Origin: SVEL01 sp045125245 | Lineage (GTDB): Bacteria; Bacillota; Clostridia; Lachnospirales; Lachnospiraceae | Direction of reading: 5' to 3' | DNA: 50,180 nucleotides | Assembly (NCBI GenBank): GCA_045125245.1 | Contig: JBGVNF010000044.1 | Span: forward strand, 1 to 50,180 | Part shown: positions 27,191 to 36,009 of the stretch, piece by piece | Layout of the letters: each line of letters opens with the position of its first letter | How positions within the stretch are numbered: position 1 is the stretch's first letter | Made by a program: the position numbers and the translations under genes | Notes under the pieces: model-generated | What the model was told of the DNA's origin: nothing | Seen by the model: only the letters and a program-made list of their open reading frames with translations | The model's database searches: none

Positions 27191-30100
27191 CTACTCCTCC
27201 TTTCCTGCTTCTTGCTTCTTGCATACATTCCACTTCTCACCAATAATTTTCAAATCAGTTCCAGAAAGTGTTCTGTACTCATTATCAAACTGTTTATTGT
27301 CAAAGGCACACACCCTGTTATATTTGCAATAATTACAAGGTGATATCTGCCCTCTCTTGTACGGATTTATGTCTATCTTTCCATCCATAATCTCGCGAGT
27401 CATAAGCTCTACCTTATCCTTTACTCGCTCTATAAGCTTATCAAAATTTTCAACCGACATAATTCCAGCCTTTTTCTCCACACGCAAATCTATGCCACTA
27501 TCAGAATATTTAGCCTTACTTATATCAGAGCTGCCCTTGACAAATTCCATATTTCTGTCAAGACCCAAAAGCATCTCATGGCTGCTATTGATAACGCCAG
27601 ACATCTGATACTCTCTAAGAAGCTTCTCTGTAAGTACATCATCATCTACCATAGATTCCTCAAAATCAAGAATCGGGTCCTTTATATTAAAATAAAATGC
27701 GCCACCTGGAATAACCTTTTTAGAAGGATTTGCCTTGCTTTCTCTATCTACCATCTTATCCATATAGTAGATAAGCTGAAGCTGCAAACCATTCTCCACC
27801 ATAGCAGGGTCAAAGGATGTGTTTCCAGATTTATAATCTATAACCTTTATATAAATGTCGCCATCATCCGACATCTTATCAACTCTATCTATTCTTCCTT
27901 CTTTAAGCTTCAATTCAAATTCTGAAGGGTTAAAATCGCCTCTTTTAATATGCTCTATAATAGCCCACGCCGACCTGTCAGTTATACGGCGAATCTTTTC
28001 TACCATATAGGAATTTCTAGCAGTGCTTGCAAGAATTTTTCCGCCATAAGTCTCTGTGACTTCATTAACTACCTCGGTCACTATATCCTTACGCCACTCA
28101 TCTGTGACATCCTTAAAATCTATATTCTTCTCGACTATTTTTCTAGAGAAGAGTTCAATAGCCTCATGGAAAATATTACCCATATCTACAGACTTTATCT
28201 CATATACCTCTCTCTCAGCAAGCTTAAGTCCATATGTCAAGAAATGTGCATAAGCACAAGCTGCATATTTCTCAATTCTAGTTATACTATTACCCACGCC
28301 CTCCTTATAAAGAGCCTGTGCCACAGTCTTATCAAGAGATAAATTATTATTAAGGAAAAACGCTCCTTCTATAGCCGCATTAAGTGCCCCCCTATATTCC
28401 TCATCCTTAGAAAAATATGTAAATAACTCCTTCCATAAATCATCTAAAGATGTCTCACCGTACTCACATATACTTTTTGCCATTCTGTCAAAAGCTCCCT
28501 GCTTAGATAATACAGAAGCCTTCATACTCTCCTTGGCACTATATTCCTTATAATCTGTAAACATATCCTTTAGAACACCTAATAGATAAGAAGGGCGTAG
28601 AGGCGAGCCATCAGCTGCACTAGTTGCATAAGTCATAATAAGCTTATCTGAAGCCTTTGTAAGATTAAGATACAGATAAAACTTCTCTATAAATGCCTGC
28701 TCTCTAACTGTAGGTGATAGCTCCATATTAAGATTTTTAAGAACAGTTCTGTCACTGCTTGATAAAAGTCCTGGTTTACCATTTTTTGCTGGTATGATAC
28801 CATCATTTACACCTATTACAAACAAAACCTTAATATGATTAAGTCTAGTTCTCTGAATATCACCTACTACCACCTGGTCCATTACAAGTGGAATGATACC
28901 AACCTTAATCTCATCAAAGCCATCATCTAATAATCTTCTATATTCTTTTAAGGAAATCTTCTCCTCACCAAGAAGGCTTACAAGCTTGTCAAATAATTCC
29001 ATCACTAGCTTGTAGGTCTGACTATATTCAGCCGCAAGTGAAAACTTGCCCTCCTCCTTAAATCGCTCCTCGTACTCAGCCAATGCCTTCTCAAGCTCAT
29101 GTTTTGTCACAAATTCACGTATAGCCTCTGTTATATCAGCTACGGTCATATTAGGAAAATCTCTGTCTGTAAAATCAGACAATGCTTCCATAAGCCTAAT
29201 TCTTATCTCCTCGCACTTAGCTAATTCCTCGTCTGCAAGACCTCTGTACTTTCGCGAAAATGGATTGGCATATGCTTTTTTACCTTTTATTCCACATCCG
29301 ATTACATAATTTTCAAATATATCCCCATCCTCGTAGGATATAGGACTCATACAATTTTTTATATATGAAAATACACTTTCATAACTAAAATCCTCAGCTA
29401 CAATTCTAAGTATAGCTCTGATAATATTTACAAAAGGATTTGTTATAAGAGTTCTTTTATTGTCCATAAAAAACGGAATATCTACTTGGTTAAACGCCTT
29501 TTCTATATTGCGCTTCATACCTTCTAAGTCACCAGTCACAACAGCTATATCTCTATATTTAAGCTCGCCCTTTGACTTTCTTACAAGCTCGCTTATCTTT
29601 TCTGCCACAAAGGAAGTCTCAGACATAGGATTCTCTGCCACATACACCTGAAAGCTATCATCTATAGTTTTTTTATCACTATTAACAAATCTAAAAATAT
29701 TACTTTCAATATGCGAAAGTACCTCTTTTCCATCAAATCTAGAGCCTGACTTACCATCTAATATCACAGGTTCAGCTGTCGTTATATTTCTATCTGCCCC
29801 TATAGACATAAGAGAATTAATAGTTTTCTTCGACATAGCAAATAGCTCATGGTCTTTTATATCCACAAAGCCCGTACTAGTTAAACCTACGCAATCCTCC
29901 TTTGGCAATGTAACAGCCATATTAACCTGACTAGCGCACTCCATAAGTAGCCCTAGCAATCTATTCTGAACAGGCGTAAAACCAGTAAATCCATCTAAAT
30001 ATATAATGCTATCCTTAACTATCTTCGAGCTTCCTATAACCTCACAGAGCTTAGATAGCACCTCTTCCTTTGTAATATAAGTATTATTCTCATCACTAAT

Positions 30101-30613
30101 ACTTTTAACCTCTTCCTTAAAAGCTTCATATATAATCTTAATATCATATAGCTTCATAGAGGTTGTCTTATGGTCTTTAGTATCCTCTATAGCCTTTTCC
30201 AGCTGTTCTGAAGAAATACCATACTGATAAAGCTCTGATATGGAAGATTTCATCTCCTCCACAAATCCAAAATACTTATATTTATCAGAAAATAGTTTAA
30301 GCTTATCCTTACTTTTTTCTATGGCATGACGAAGCAGAAGTGTCTTTCCCGTATCATCTAAAATAGACATCTTACTGATACCTAGTTCTTCAAACACTCT
30401 AAATGCAAGCCTTGTAAAGCTTAGTATATCTATATTCATAGTTCCATTATTAGGATGTCTATTTACTATGTCCTTCTGTGTCTCCATAGTAAACTGATCT
30501 GGTACAAGAAGAATATACTGCTTGTCCATATTTTTTATAGAATCATTAATTATCTCATCATATATGTATGTGGTTTTTCCTACTCCACTAGCTCCTAGAA
30601 TAAAGCGTAACAT
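27191..30613 (-). CDS. addB: ATP-dependent nuclease subunit B
   Basis: A 1140-residue AddB. The N-terminal Walker A is GASGVGKTT; the inactive helicase body follows; the C-terminal RecB-type nuclease shows VIDYKSG. The four-Cys Fe-S staple is visible as YAACAYAHFLTYG in the middle and CNYCKYNRVC near the end. It pairs with AddA to unwind and trim broken ends, and scans for a Chi-like signal. The start MLRFILGASG at 30613 is standard and has AGGAGGTAGCAAA before it. It precedes addA, the usual order. Confidence 0.96.
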   Translation of the reverse strand: MLRFILGASGVGKTTYIYDEIINDSIKNMDKQYILLVPDQFTMETQKDIVNRHPNNGTMNIDILSFTRLAFRVFEELGISKMSILDDTGKTLLLRHAIEKSKDKLKLFSDKYKYFGFVEEMKSSISELYQYGISSEQLEKAIEDTKDHKTTSMKLYDIKIIYEAFKEEVKSISDENNTYITKEEVLSKLCEVIGSSKIVKDSIIYLDGFTGFTPVQNRLLGLLMECASQVNMAVTLPKEDCVGLTSTGFVDIKDHELFAMSKKTINSLMSIGADRNITTAEPVILDGKSGSRFDGKEVLSHIESNIFRFVNSDKKTIDDSFQVYVAENPMSETSFVAEKISELVRKSKGELKYRDIAVVTGDLEGMKRNIEKAFNQVDIPFFMDNKRTLITNPFVNIIRAILRIVAEDFSYESVFSYIKNCMSPISYEDGDIFENYVIGCGIKGKKAYANPFSRKYRGLADEELAKCEEIRIRLMEALSDFTDRDFPNMTVADITEAIREFVTKHELEKALAEYEERFKEEGKFSLAAEYSQTYKLVMELFDKLVSLLGEEKISLKEYRRLLDDGFDEIKVGIIPLVMDQVVVGDIQRTRLNHIKVLFVIGVNDGIIPAKNGKPGLLSSSDRTVLKNLNMELSPTVREQAFIEKFYLYLNLTKASDKLIMTYATSAADGSPLRPSYLLGVLKDMFTDYKEYSAKESMKASVLSKQGAFDRMAKSICEYGETSLDDLWKELFTYFSKDEEYRGALNAAIEGAFFLNNNLSLDKTVAQALYKEGVGNSITRIEKYAACAYAHFLTYGLKLAEREVYEIKSVDMGNIFHEAIELFSRKIVEKNIDFKDVTDEWRKDIVTEVVNEVTETYGGKILASTARNSYMVEKIRRITDRSAWAIIEHIKRGDFNPSEFELKLKEGRIDRVDKMSDDGDIYIKVIDYKSGNTSFDPAMVENGLQLQLIYYMDKMVDRESKANPSKKVIPGGAFYFNIKDPILDFEESMVDDDVLTEKLLREYQMSGVINSSHEMLLGLDRNMEFVKGSSDISKAKYSDSGIDLRVEKKAGIMSVENFDKLIERVKDKVELMTREIMDGKIDINPYKRGQISPCNYCKYNRVCAFDNKQFDNEYRTLSGTDLKIIGEKWNVCKKQEAGKEE

Positions 30614-30762
30614 TTTGCTACCTCCTCTTTTTAACAATCTATATTTTCCTTAATCTATATTAATCTTTTATATGTACAATAAACTACTCATAAAAAAATC
30701 TTCCTTGAATAATATATATAAATAAGACTTATGTTCAAGGCTTATGCCCGATAGGAGAATCT

Positions 30763-30966
30763 ATGAATCAAGACGACAATCCAAAGATTTATGTGATGCA
30801 GCTAAAAGAATTAATCTACACCGCTATATTAATCATCCTTACTATCATATTAATCATTGTTATGGTTAATGTGTTTGCTTCAAAAAAAGATACAGCAGCT
30901 ACTTCAGCCAATGCCAATCTTCCAGCTAACGACAATACTTCCTATTACTCTTATACATATAATTGA
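30763..30966 (+). CDS. small single-pass membrane protein, unknown
   Basis: A 67-residue protein not matching a family I know. It has a short polar N-terminus, one strong membrane helix at about residues 17-41 rich in Ile/Leu/Val, and a Ser/Ala/Asn/Tyr-rich exterior tail ending SYYSYTYN. AGGAGAATCT precedes the ATG, which supports translation. It lies divergent from addB and 221 bases before the HTH-ATPase-STAS gene in the same direction. Function unknown. Confidence 0.6.
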   Translation: MNQDDNPKIYVMQLKELIYTAILIILTIILIIVMVNVFASKKDTAATSANANLPANDNTSYYSYTYN

Positions 30967-31187
30967 TTACAAAACTATTGTAGTACTAGGGATATTTTAT
31001 CTAATTTTATATAACTATTCAATGGGATATTTGTATTTTTCACTTTAATATTATGGTTTTACAGGTTGCATTTCTCTTCTTAAAATTGTATTATATTTGT
31101 ATATAGTTTAAGTTCGTTTTATTATAGTTTAGATATAATTAAATATAACACTAACGCATATAAACATATTATACGAGGAGGTAACCT

Positions 31188-32252
31188 ATGTCTTTCACTA
31201 AAGAAAAACGTGACAAAATACAACATAATCTCATGGAGCTTATCAATAATGATGATGCAGAATTTATCCAAAAACTTATAAAGAAATATTCCCTTACTGC
31301 CACAAGCATAAGAAGATATATCAAAGAGCTTATAGACCAAAACATTATCCGCAAGGATGATGAGAGAGCCTGTGGATATGACCTTACTTGGACTGAATAT
31401 GAATATATCTATGATATAGCCAATGAAAATTTTGAAGAGCATGAAATATATGGTGAAATATTAGCACCTGTTATAAAAGATTTTTCTGAATCAGCGAAGA
31501 AAATCTGGCCTTATGTATTTGTGGAAATTATGAACAATGCTTTGGAACACTCCGGCGCTGACAAGGTAATATGTAAGATAAGAACCAGCTATCTATATAC
31601 TGACATCATAATCGCTGATACAGGGGAAGGTATCTTCCAACGTATCAAGGATTATGTAAAAAAAGAAAAGAATATTGACATAAGCACAAGAGATATAATC
31701 CTTGAGCTTCATAAGGGTAAGCTAACCATAGCCAAGTATCTTCACACTGGAGAAGGAATTTTCTTCGTATCAAAGATGCTTGATTACTTCGCTATCTGTT
31801 CAGATAATCAGGTATTCTATCACGGTATGCAAAGTGCTGATGCATCTTTAAAGGCATATCTTGAATCTTATGCCAACAAAATAAGCGGCTACGGCACTAC
31901 CGTATGGATGGAGCTTTCTAACTTCTCTACAAGAAAGATGAATGAAATATTTGATGAATTCTCATCAGACAATGAAGGTTTCTCAAAGACTATTATTCCT
32001 ATCCGTGAGATTTGCCATGGTGGCTATCCTGTAGCTCGTTCTCTTGCAAGAAGACTTGTCTACAGAATGGAGCAGTTTGGCGACATTATTCTTGACTTCT
32101 CTGAAGTACCTATGATAGGACAAGGCTTTGCTCATGAAGTATTCGTAGTATTTAAGAATAAATATCCAGATGTAAATATTACAGCGATAAATGCTAACTC
32201 TGATGTAAACAAGATGATACAGCACGTAATAAATACCAAATATGATGACTAA
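31188..32252 (+). CDS. HTH / GHKL ATPase / STAS-like (DUF4325) regulator
   Basis: A 354-residue three-part protein. Residues 1-60 look like a winged-helix (TSIRRYIKELIDQNIIRK). Residues 85-245 are a GHKL ATPase: N-box VEIMNNALEHS (112-122), G1 box DTGEGI (144-149), and a second glycine box HTGEGI (186-191). Residues 265-345 fit the STAS-like DUF4325 domain (ILDFSEVPMIGQGFAHEVF). The ATPase plus STAS-like pair recalls anti-sigma and anti-anti-sigma switches joined in one chain. The start has GAGGAGG six bases upstream and a hairpin terminator follows at 32283. The target is unknown. Confidence 0.82.
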   Translation: MSFTKEKRDKIQHNLMELINNDDAEFIQKLIKKYSLTATSIRRYIKELIDQNIIRKDDERACGYDLTWTEYEYIYDIANENFEEHEIYGEILAPVIKDFSESAKKIWPYVFVEIMNNALEHSGADKVICKIRTSYLYTDIIIADTGEGIFQRIKDYVKKEKNIDISTRDIILELHKGKLTIAKYLHTGEGIFFVSKMLDYFAICSDNQVFYHGMQSADASLKAYLESYANKISGYGTTVWMELSNFSTRKMNEIFDEFSSDNEGFSKTIIPIREICHGGYPVARSLARRLVYRMEQFGDIILDFSEVPMIGQGFAHEVFVVFKNKYPDVNITAINANSDVNKMIQHVINTKYDD

Positions 32253-32282
32253 ATATATACACTAACATTCCTAAACGAAAAT

Positions 32283-32325
32283 AAAGACTTACTGTTAATT
32301 ACACATTAACGGTAAGTCTTTTACA
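32283..32325 (+). terminator. terminator after the HTH-ATPase-STAS gene
   Basis: A 17-bp stem AAAGACTTACTGTTAAT with ATTAACGGTAAGTCTTT, one T-G pair, 5-base loop, and TTTT after it. It lies 30 bases past the stop. Confidence 0.85.
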
Positions 32326-32381
32326 TTAACCCAATTCAATATCCTCGCATATAATAATATAAAACTTAAAATCAGGTGCAT

Positions 32382-32912
32382 ATGGCATATAAAATAGTTA
32401 TAGACCCAGGACATGGCGGCGAAGATTTCGGCGCTACCTACAAAGGAAGAAATGAAAAAGACGACAATTTAAACCTTGCATTAGCCGTAGGACAAATACT
32501 TGCAGATAATGGTATCGATGTGGCATACACAAGAACTGAAGATGTATATAACACTCCTTTTGAAAAAGCTACTATGGGAAATAATGCAAACGCAGATTTA
32601 TTTGTATCAATTCATAGAAATGCAGTACCCACACCAAATACTAGAACCGGTGTAGAAACTCTTGTCTTCAATGATCAAGGAATCAAATCCACATTAGCCA
32701 GAAATATCAACAACGAATTAGGAAACCTAGGCTTTGATGTAAATGGTGTTATCGAACGACCAAATCTTGTAGTTCTTAAGCGTACAAAAATGCCTGCTGT
32801 CCTAGTGGAAGCAGGCTTTATAAACAATGATGCCGACAACGAAAAATTCGATGCCGAATTCTATGATATAGCACAGGCCATAGCCGACGGCATATTAAAT
32901 ACCGTAGGCTAA
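32382..32912 (+). CDS. N-acetylmuramoyl-L-alanine amidase (Amidase_3)
   Basis: A 176-residue catalytic-only amidase that cuts the bond between muramic acid and the peptide stem. Expected zinc ligands are present: His in DPGHGG, Glu in GRNEKDDNLNL, His in VSIHRNA; the catalytic Glu is in VLVEAGFINN. No signal peptide or wall-binding module can be seen, so export would need a lytic or non-classical route. The ATG at 32382 has AGGTG close upstream; a GTG at 32376 is a possible alternative. It stands alone between two other genes. Confidence 0.9.
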   Translation: MAYKIVIDPGHGGEDFGATYKGRNEKDDNLNLALAVGQILADNGIDVAYTRTEDVYNTPFEKATMGNNANADLFVSIHRNAVPTPNTRTGVETLVFNDQGIKSTLARNINNELGNLGFDVNGVIERPNLVVLKRTKMPAVLVEAGFINNDADNEKFDAEFYDIAQAIADGILNTVG

Positions 32913-32965
32913 AGCTGTATAGCTAACATTTCACTAAATATAGATAATATCTTAAATTAGTAAAA

Positions 32966-33271
32966 CTATCTCATCCCATTACGACCAGCATCATTGCCGC
33001 TAGTTGTTTCAGTAATACTATCCTTAAGATCACTTCCGATTTCATCGATAAGACCTGTTCCTGTAGTACCATTGTCTGTAGTACCATTGATAGTATTGTT
33101 ACCATTTGTGTCATTAGATGTCTGTCTGTCAGTTGTTACTCTATCAGTTGTTGTTCTGTTGCTTGTTGTTTCTGTACCCATCTCTGTGTCAGCGCTACAA
33201 GAACAGCCTGCTGCTACGGCTAATACGCCTACAACCAATAAAACCAAAGACATTCTCTTAAATTTACCCAT
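32966..33271 (-). CDS. small lipoprotein, Thr/Asn-rich, unknown function
   Basis: A 101-residue predicted lipoprotein. A positively charged start and hydrophobic stretch lead to the lipobox AVAAGC (Cys near residue 22). The mature part is rich in Thr, Asn, Asp and Gly with repeats like TTDRVTTDRQT, followed by a short tail. No recognised domain. AAAGGAG lies before the ATG but can be locked in a leader hairpin (33278-33337). Confidence 0.75.
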   Translation of the reverse strand: MGKFKRMSLVLLVVGVLAVAAGCSCSADTEMGTETTSNRTTTDRVTTDRQTSNDTNGNNTINGTTDNGTTGTGLIDEIGSDLKDSITETTSGNDAGRNGMR

Positions 33272-33277
33272 AATAAT

Positions 33278-33337
33278 AGTCTCCTTTGATATATTTAGTA
33301 ATTAATTTACTACCTATATTTATTAACAAAGGAGACT
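33278..33337 (-). promoter_or_regulatory. leader hairpin that can cover the lipoprotein ribosome site
   Basis: AGTCTCCTTTG (33278-33288) is the exact reverse complement of CAAAGGAGACT (33327-33337), an 11-bp stem with a 38-base loop. On the lipoprotein mRNA the strand nearest the start is CAAAGGAGACT, which contains the ribosome site. On the plus strand the same stem is followed by a T run and resembles a terminator for the amidase direction. Seen in sequence; the control role is inferred. Confidence 0.6.
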
Positions 33338-33408
33338 TTTTTTATACATTTTTATTACTATAATTCTAATAAATTATAATTCTATAAATGATTTTTTAAA
33401 CGATAACT

Positions 33409-34167
33409 TTATTCACCGATTACATCCTTCATAGAGTACATACCTACATTCTGTCCCTTTAAGAACTTCGCAGCCTGTACTGCACCCTTAGCAAATATAG
33501 CCTTCGAATATGCTGTATGCTTAAACTCAAGCACCTCATCTGTTCCAGCAAAAATAATCTCATGTTCACCAACGATTGAACCGCCTCTTACAGCGCTGAT
33601 ACCAATCTGCTTCTGTGGACGCTTCTCTCTAATCTGACTTCTATCATAGCAATACTCATACTCGTTATTAAGCTGCTCATTTACAGCATCTGCAAGCATA
33701 AGAGCTGTTCCACTTGGAGCATCAATCTTCTGATTGTGATGTTTTTCAACTATCTCCACATCAAATCCTGCATCTGTAAGCACCTTTGTCACAGCCTTCA
33801 TAACCTTAGCCATAGTGTTGATACCAAGAGACATATTTCCTGAACGAAGAATTGCCACCTTAGTTGCAGCTTCGTCGATTTTAGCTATCTCTTCCTTAGA
33901 ATAACCTGTTGAACATAAAACTGCTGGTACCTGTGTTCTTATAGAATATTCCAATATAGATTTAAGTGATGCTGGATTTGAGAAATCGATGATAACATCT
34001 GCATCTTCCTGAACCAACTCAATATTCTTATATACAGGATATGCGTTATGACCATCATCAAATACGTCTACTCCAGCTACGATTGTAGCTTCTGCATCAT
34101 CATTTACAATATTAGTTATAACACGGCCCATTTTGCCGTTACAACCTACCATTATTATATTAACCAT
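33409..34167 (-). CDS. dapB: 4-hydroxy-tetrahydrodipicolinate reductase
   Basis: A 252-residue DapB, the second committed step of lysine and diaminopimelate synthesis. The nucleotide site VGCNGKMGR is at the start, and the catalytic motif EKHHNQKIDAPSGTA contains the conserved His and Lys. I put the start at 34167 (MVNIIMVGCNG) because it gives the normal N-terminus and has AGG a few bases upstream; the frame runs nine codons further to 34194 without support. It follows dapA by 48 bases and shares its riboswitch control. Confidence 0.95.
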   Translation of the reverse strand: MVNIIMVGCNGKMGRVITNIVNDDAEATIVAGVDVFDDGHNAYPVYKNIELVQEDADVIIDFSNPASLKSILEYSIRTQVPAVLCSTGYSKEEIAKIDEAATKVAILRSGNMSLGINTMAKVMKAVTKVLTDAGFDVEIVEKHHNQKIDAPSGTALMLADAVNEQLNNEYEYCYDRSQIREKRPQKQIGISAVRGGSIVGEHEIIFAGTDEVLEFKHTAYSKAIFAKGAVQAAKFLKGQNVGMYSMKDVIGE

Positions 34168-34215
34168 TTTTTCTACCTGTTCTTTCTTAATCATAGGGCC
34201 TTTGCCCGTAATCCA

Positions 34216-35106
34216 TTAATCTAAGATTCCATACTTACGCATAGCTGCTGCAAGTCTCTCCACATTCTTCTCTTCCATATCAGTAAGTGGCATACGAAGT
34301 GTTCCTACATTCTTACCCTGAAGATTCATAGCTGCCTTAACTGGGATAGGATTAACCTCACAGAATAAAGCTTCTACAAGCTCGATTGCATCAAGCTGTA
34401 ACTGACAGCTCTTCTCCACGTTACCAGCAAGATACTCAGCTACGATATCATGTGTCTGCTTAGGAGCAACATTTGATAAAACTGAGATAACACCCTTTCC
34501 GCCAAGTGATAAAAGTGGAACTATCTGGTCGTCATTACCTGAGTAAATATCAATTCTTCCCTTTGCCAATGATGCAAGCTTAGCAACCTGTGAAATATTA
34601 CCTGAAGCTTCCTTTATAGCCACTACATTTGGACATACATCGCAGATAGCCATAACTGTTTCTGGTAAAATATTACATCCGCCTGTTCTACTTGGAACAT
34701 TATATAAAATAATAGGAACATTAACAGCATCTGAAATAGCCTTATAATGAGCTACAAGGCCCTTCTGTGTAGCTTTATTATAATATGGTGTAACAACAAG
34801 TAAACCGTCTACTCCGTACTTCTCAGCTTCCTTTGAAAGATAAATAGCTGTCTCTGTACAGTTAGAGCCTGTTCCTGCTACTACTGGAATTCTCTTATTA
34901 ACTTTGTCTACTACAAATTTGATACACTCAAGATGCTCCTCGTGTGAAAGAGTTGAAGCCTCACCTGTAGTACCACATACGATGATACAATCAGTACCAC
35001 CTGCAATCTGATCCTCTACAATGTTTCCAAACACTTCATAATTAACTGAACCGTCCTGATTCATAGGTGTAACGATAGCAACACCAGCTCCTGTAAAAAT
35101 TGACAT
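34216..35106 (-). CDS. dapA: 4-hydroxy-tetrahydrodipicolinate synthase
   Basis: A 296-residue class I aldolase. It condenses pyruvate with aspartate semialdehyde. Motifs include GTTGEASTLSHEEH, VVTPYYNKATQKGLVAH and NVPSRTGG, and the Schiff-base Lys in VAIKEASG. The ATG at 35106 follows AAAGGAGG by seven bases. The gene lies behind a lysine riboswitch with terminator, so lysine should switch it off together with dapB. Confidence 0.97.
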   Translation of the reverse strand: MSIFTGAGVAIVTPMNQDGSVNYEVFGNIVEDQIAGGTDCIIVCGTTGEASTLSHEEHLECIKFVVDKVNKRIPVVAGTGSNCTETAIYLSKEAEKYGVDGLLVVTPYYNKATQKGLVAHYKAISDAVNVPIILYNVPSRTGGCNILPETVMAICDVCPNVVAIKEASGNISQVAKLASLAKGRIDIYSGNDDQIVPLLSLGGKGVISVLSNVAPKQTHDIVAEYLAGNVEKSCQLQLDAIELVEALFCEVNPIPVKAAMNLQGKNVGTLRMPLTDMEEKNVERLAAAMRKYGILD

Positions 35107-35138
35107 AAATTTTTCCTCCTTTTGATTGAAGATAATGT

Positions 35139-35166
35139 AAAGAAAAGCTGACCGCAAAGGTCAGCT
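35139..35166 (-). terminator. riboswitch-controlled terminator before dapA
   Basis: AGCTGACC pairs with GGTCAGCT (35146-35153 and 35159-35166) followed on the minus strand by TTTTCTTT. It sits between the lysine aptamer and the dapA ribosome site. Confidence 0.85.
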
Positions 35167-35229
35167 CATGAATATCGTAACAAAAGATTCATGATAGCTC
35201 AACATTTGCATTCTCTCTTAACTACAAAT

Positions 35230-35375
35230 GACAGTCATAGAGCTCTTAACTCTATGCCCAAGAATAATAATAACAGTCTTATCAATCTTTCGGCGTATTT
35301 TCCTTTTCACATATATCTTCTGCTACTGTTTGCATCCTTATGTGTACTCTTAAAATACGCGACCTCTACACATTA
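35230..35375 (-). promoter_or_regulatory. lysine riboswitch (L-box) aptamer of dapAB
   Basis: On the minus strand the core landmarks appear in order: AGAGGTCGCG, AGTA, AAGGATG, GAAAAGGAAA, CGCCGAAAGATTG, CTTGGGC, and the closing GACTGTC. These match the lysine aptamer. A terminator follows at 35139-35166, and the first downstream gene is dapA, as expected for this regulation by transcription termination. Confidence 0.88.
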
Positions 35376-35400
35376 TCTTAATATTTAATTTCTCTTTTTC

Positions 35401-35429
35401 AATATAACACTTAAGCTCTTATGTGTCAA
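35401..35429 (-). promoter_or_regulatory. sigma-A promoter of the dapAB riboswitch transcript
   Basis: TTGACA (35429-35424) and TATATT (35406-35401) with exactly 17 bases between, about 30 bases upstream of the aptamer. Confidence 0.8.
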
Positions 35430-35445
35430 TCACTTGATTATATTA

Positions 35446-35970
35446 TTATTTACCAAGCTTCGACTCAATGCTTAAATATATCTCATCCTGTGACATATTA
35501 TCCATATCGTAGATAATAAGGTCTCTTCTCTTACGAAGCTCGCTTGTAAATTCATTATTAACTGTCTTCATAAGAATGAATACATTCACATCCAGCTCAA
35601 GAATCTCTCTAATCTTCTCCATAAATTCTGGAGACTGGTACTCACCTCTTCCAAGCTCGTCTAATATAATACAGTCGTATTCTTTTTTCTTCATCTTAAG
35701 CACATCAGAAAGACAAAGTACACCAAATGTATCATAAACCTCTGTAAGATTTATTCTGTGCTTACTCTTAAGAACTGTCTGAATAGGCACATTATTGTGA
35801 TATCCTTCCACATTCTTAATAGAGCTCATATAATATCCCTTAAATTCATTCTCAAATACTATGCTATGCATTCTAAAACCAACCGGTCTTAGCCCGTTCT
35901 TCTCCAGTAATTCATCCATCAGGCATGACTTCCCACTATTAGACTTGCCTATAATTAAAAACTTGTTCAT
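35446..35970 (-). CDS. THEP1-like nucleoside-triphosphatase
   Basis: A 174-residue P-loop NTPase. Walker A GKSNSGKS is at residues 8-15, and CIILDELGRGEYQSPEF gives Walker B and the region that follows in THEP1-type NTPases (PF03266). The central GYYMSSIKNVEGYH resembles that family more loosely. Biological role of the family is not settled. It lies 39 bases after lgt on the same strand and ends before the dapA promoter. Distant family assignment only. Confidence 0.65.
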   Translation of the reverse strand: MNKFLIIGKSNSGKSCLMDELLEKNGLRPVGFRMHSIVFENEFKGYYMSSIKNVEGYHNNVPIQTVLKSKHRINLTEVYDTFGVLCLSDVLKMKKKEYDCIILDELGRGEYQSPEFMEKIREILELDVNVFILMKTVNNEFTSELRKRRDLIIYDMDNMSQDEIYLSIESKLGK

Positions 35971-36009
35971 CCTAGGTACCCTCTCTCCTTTTCTTACCTT
36001 AAGCCACCA

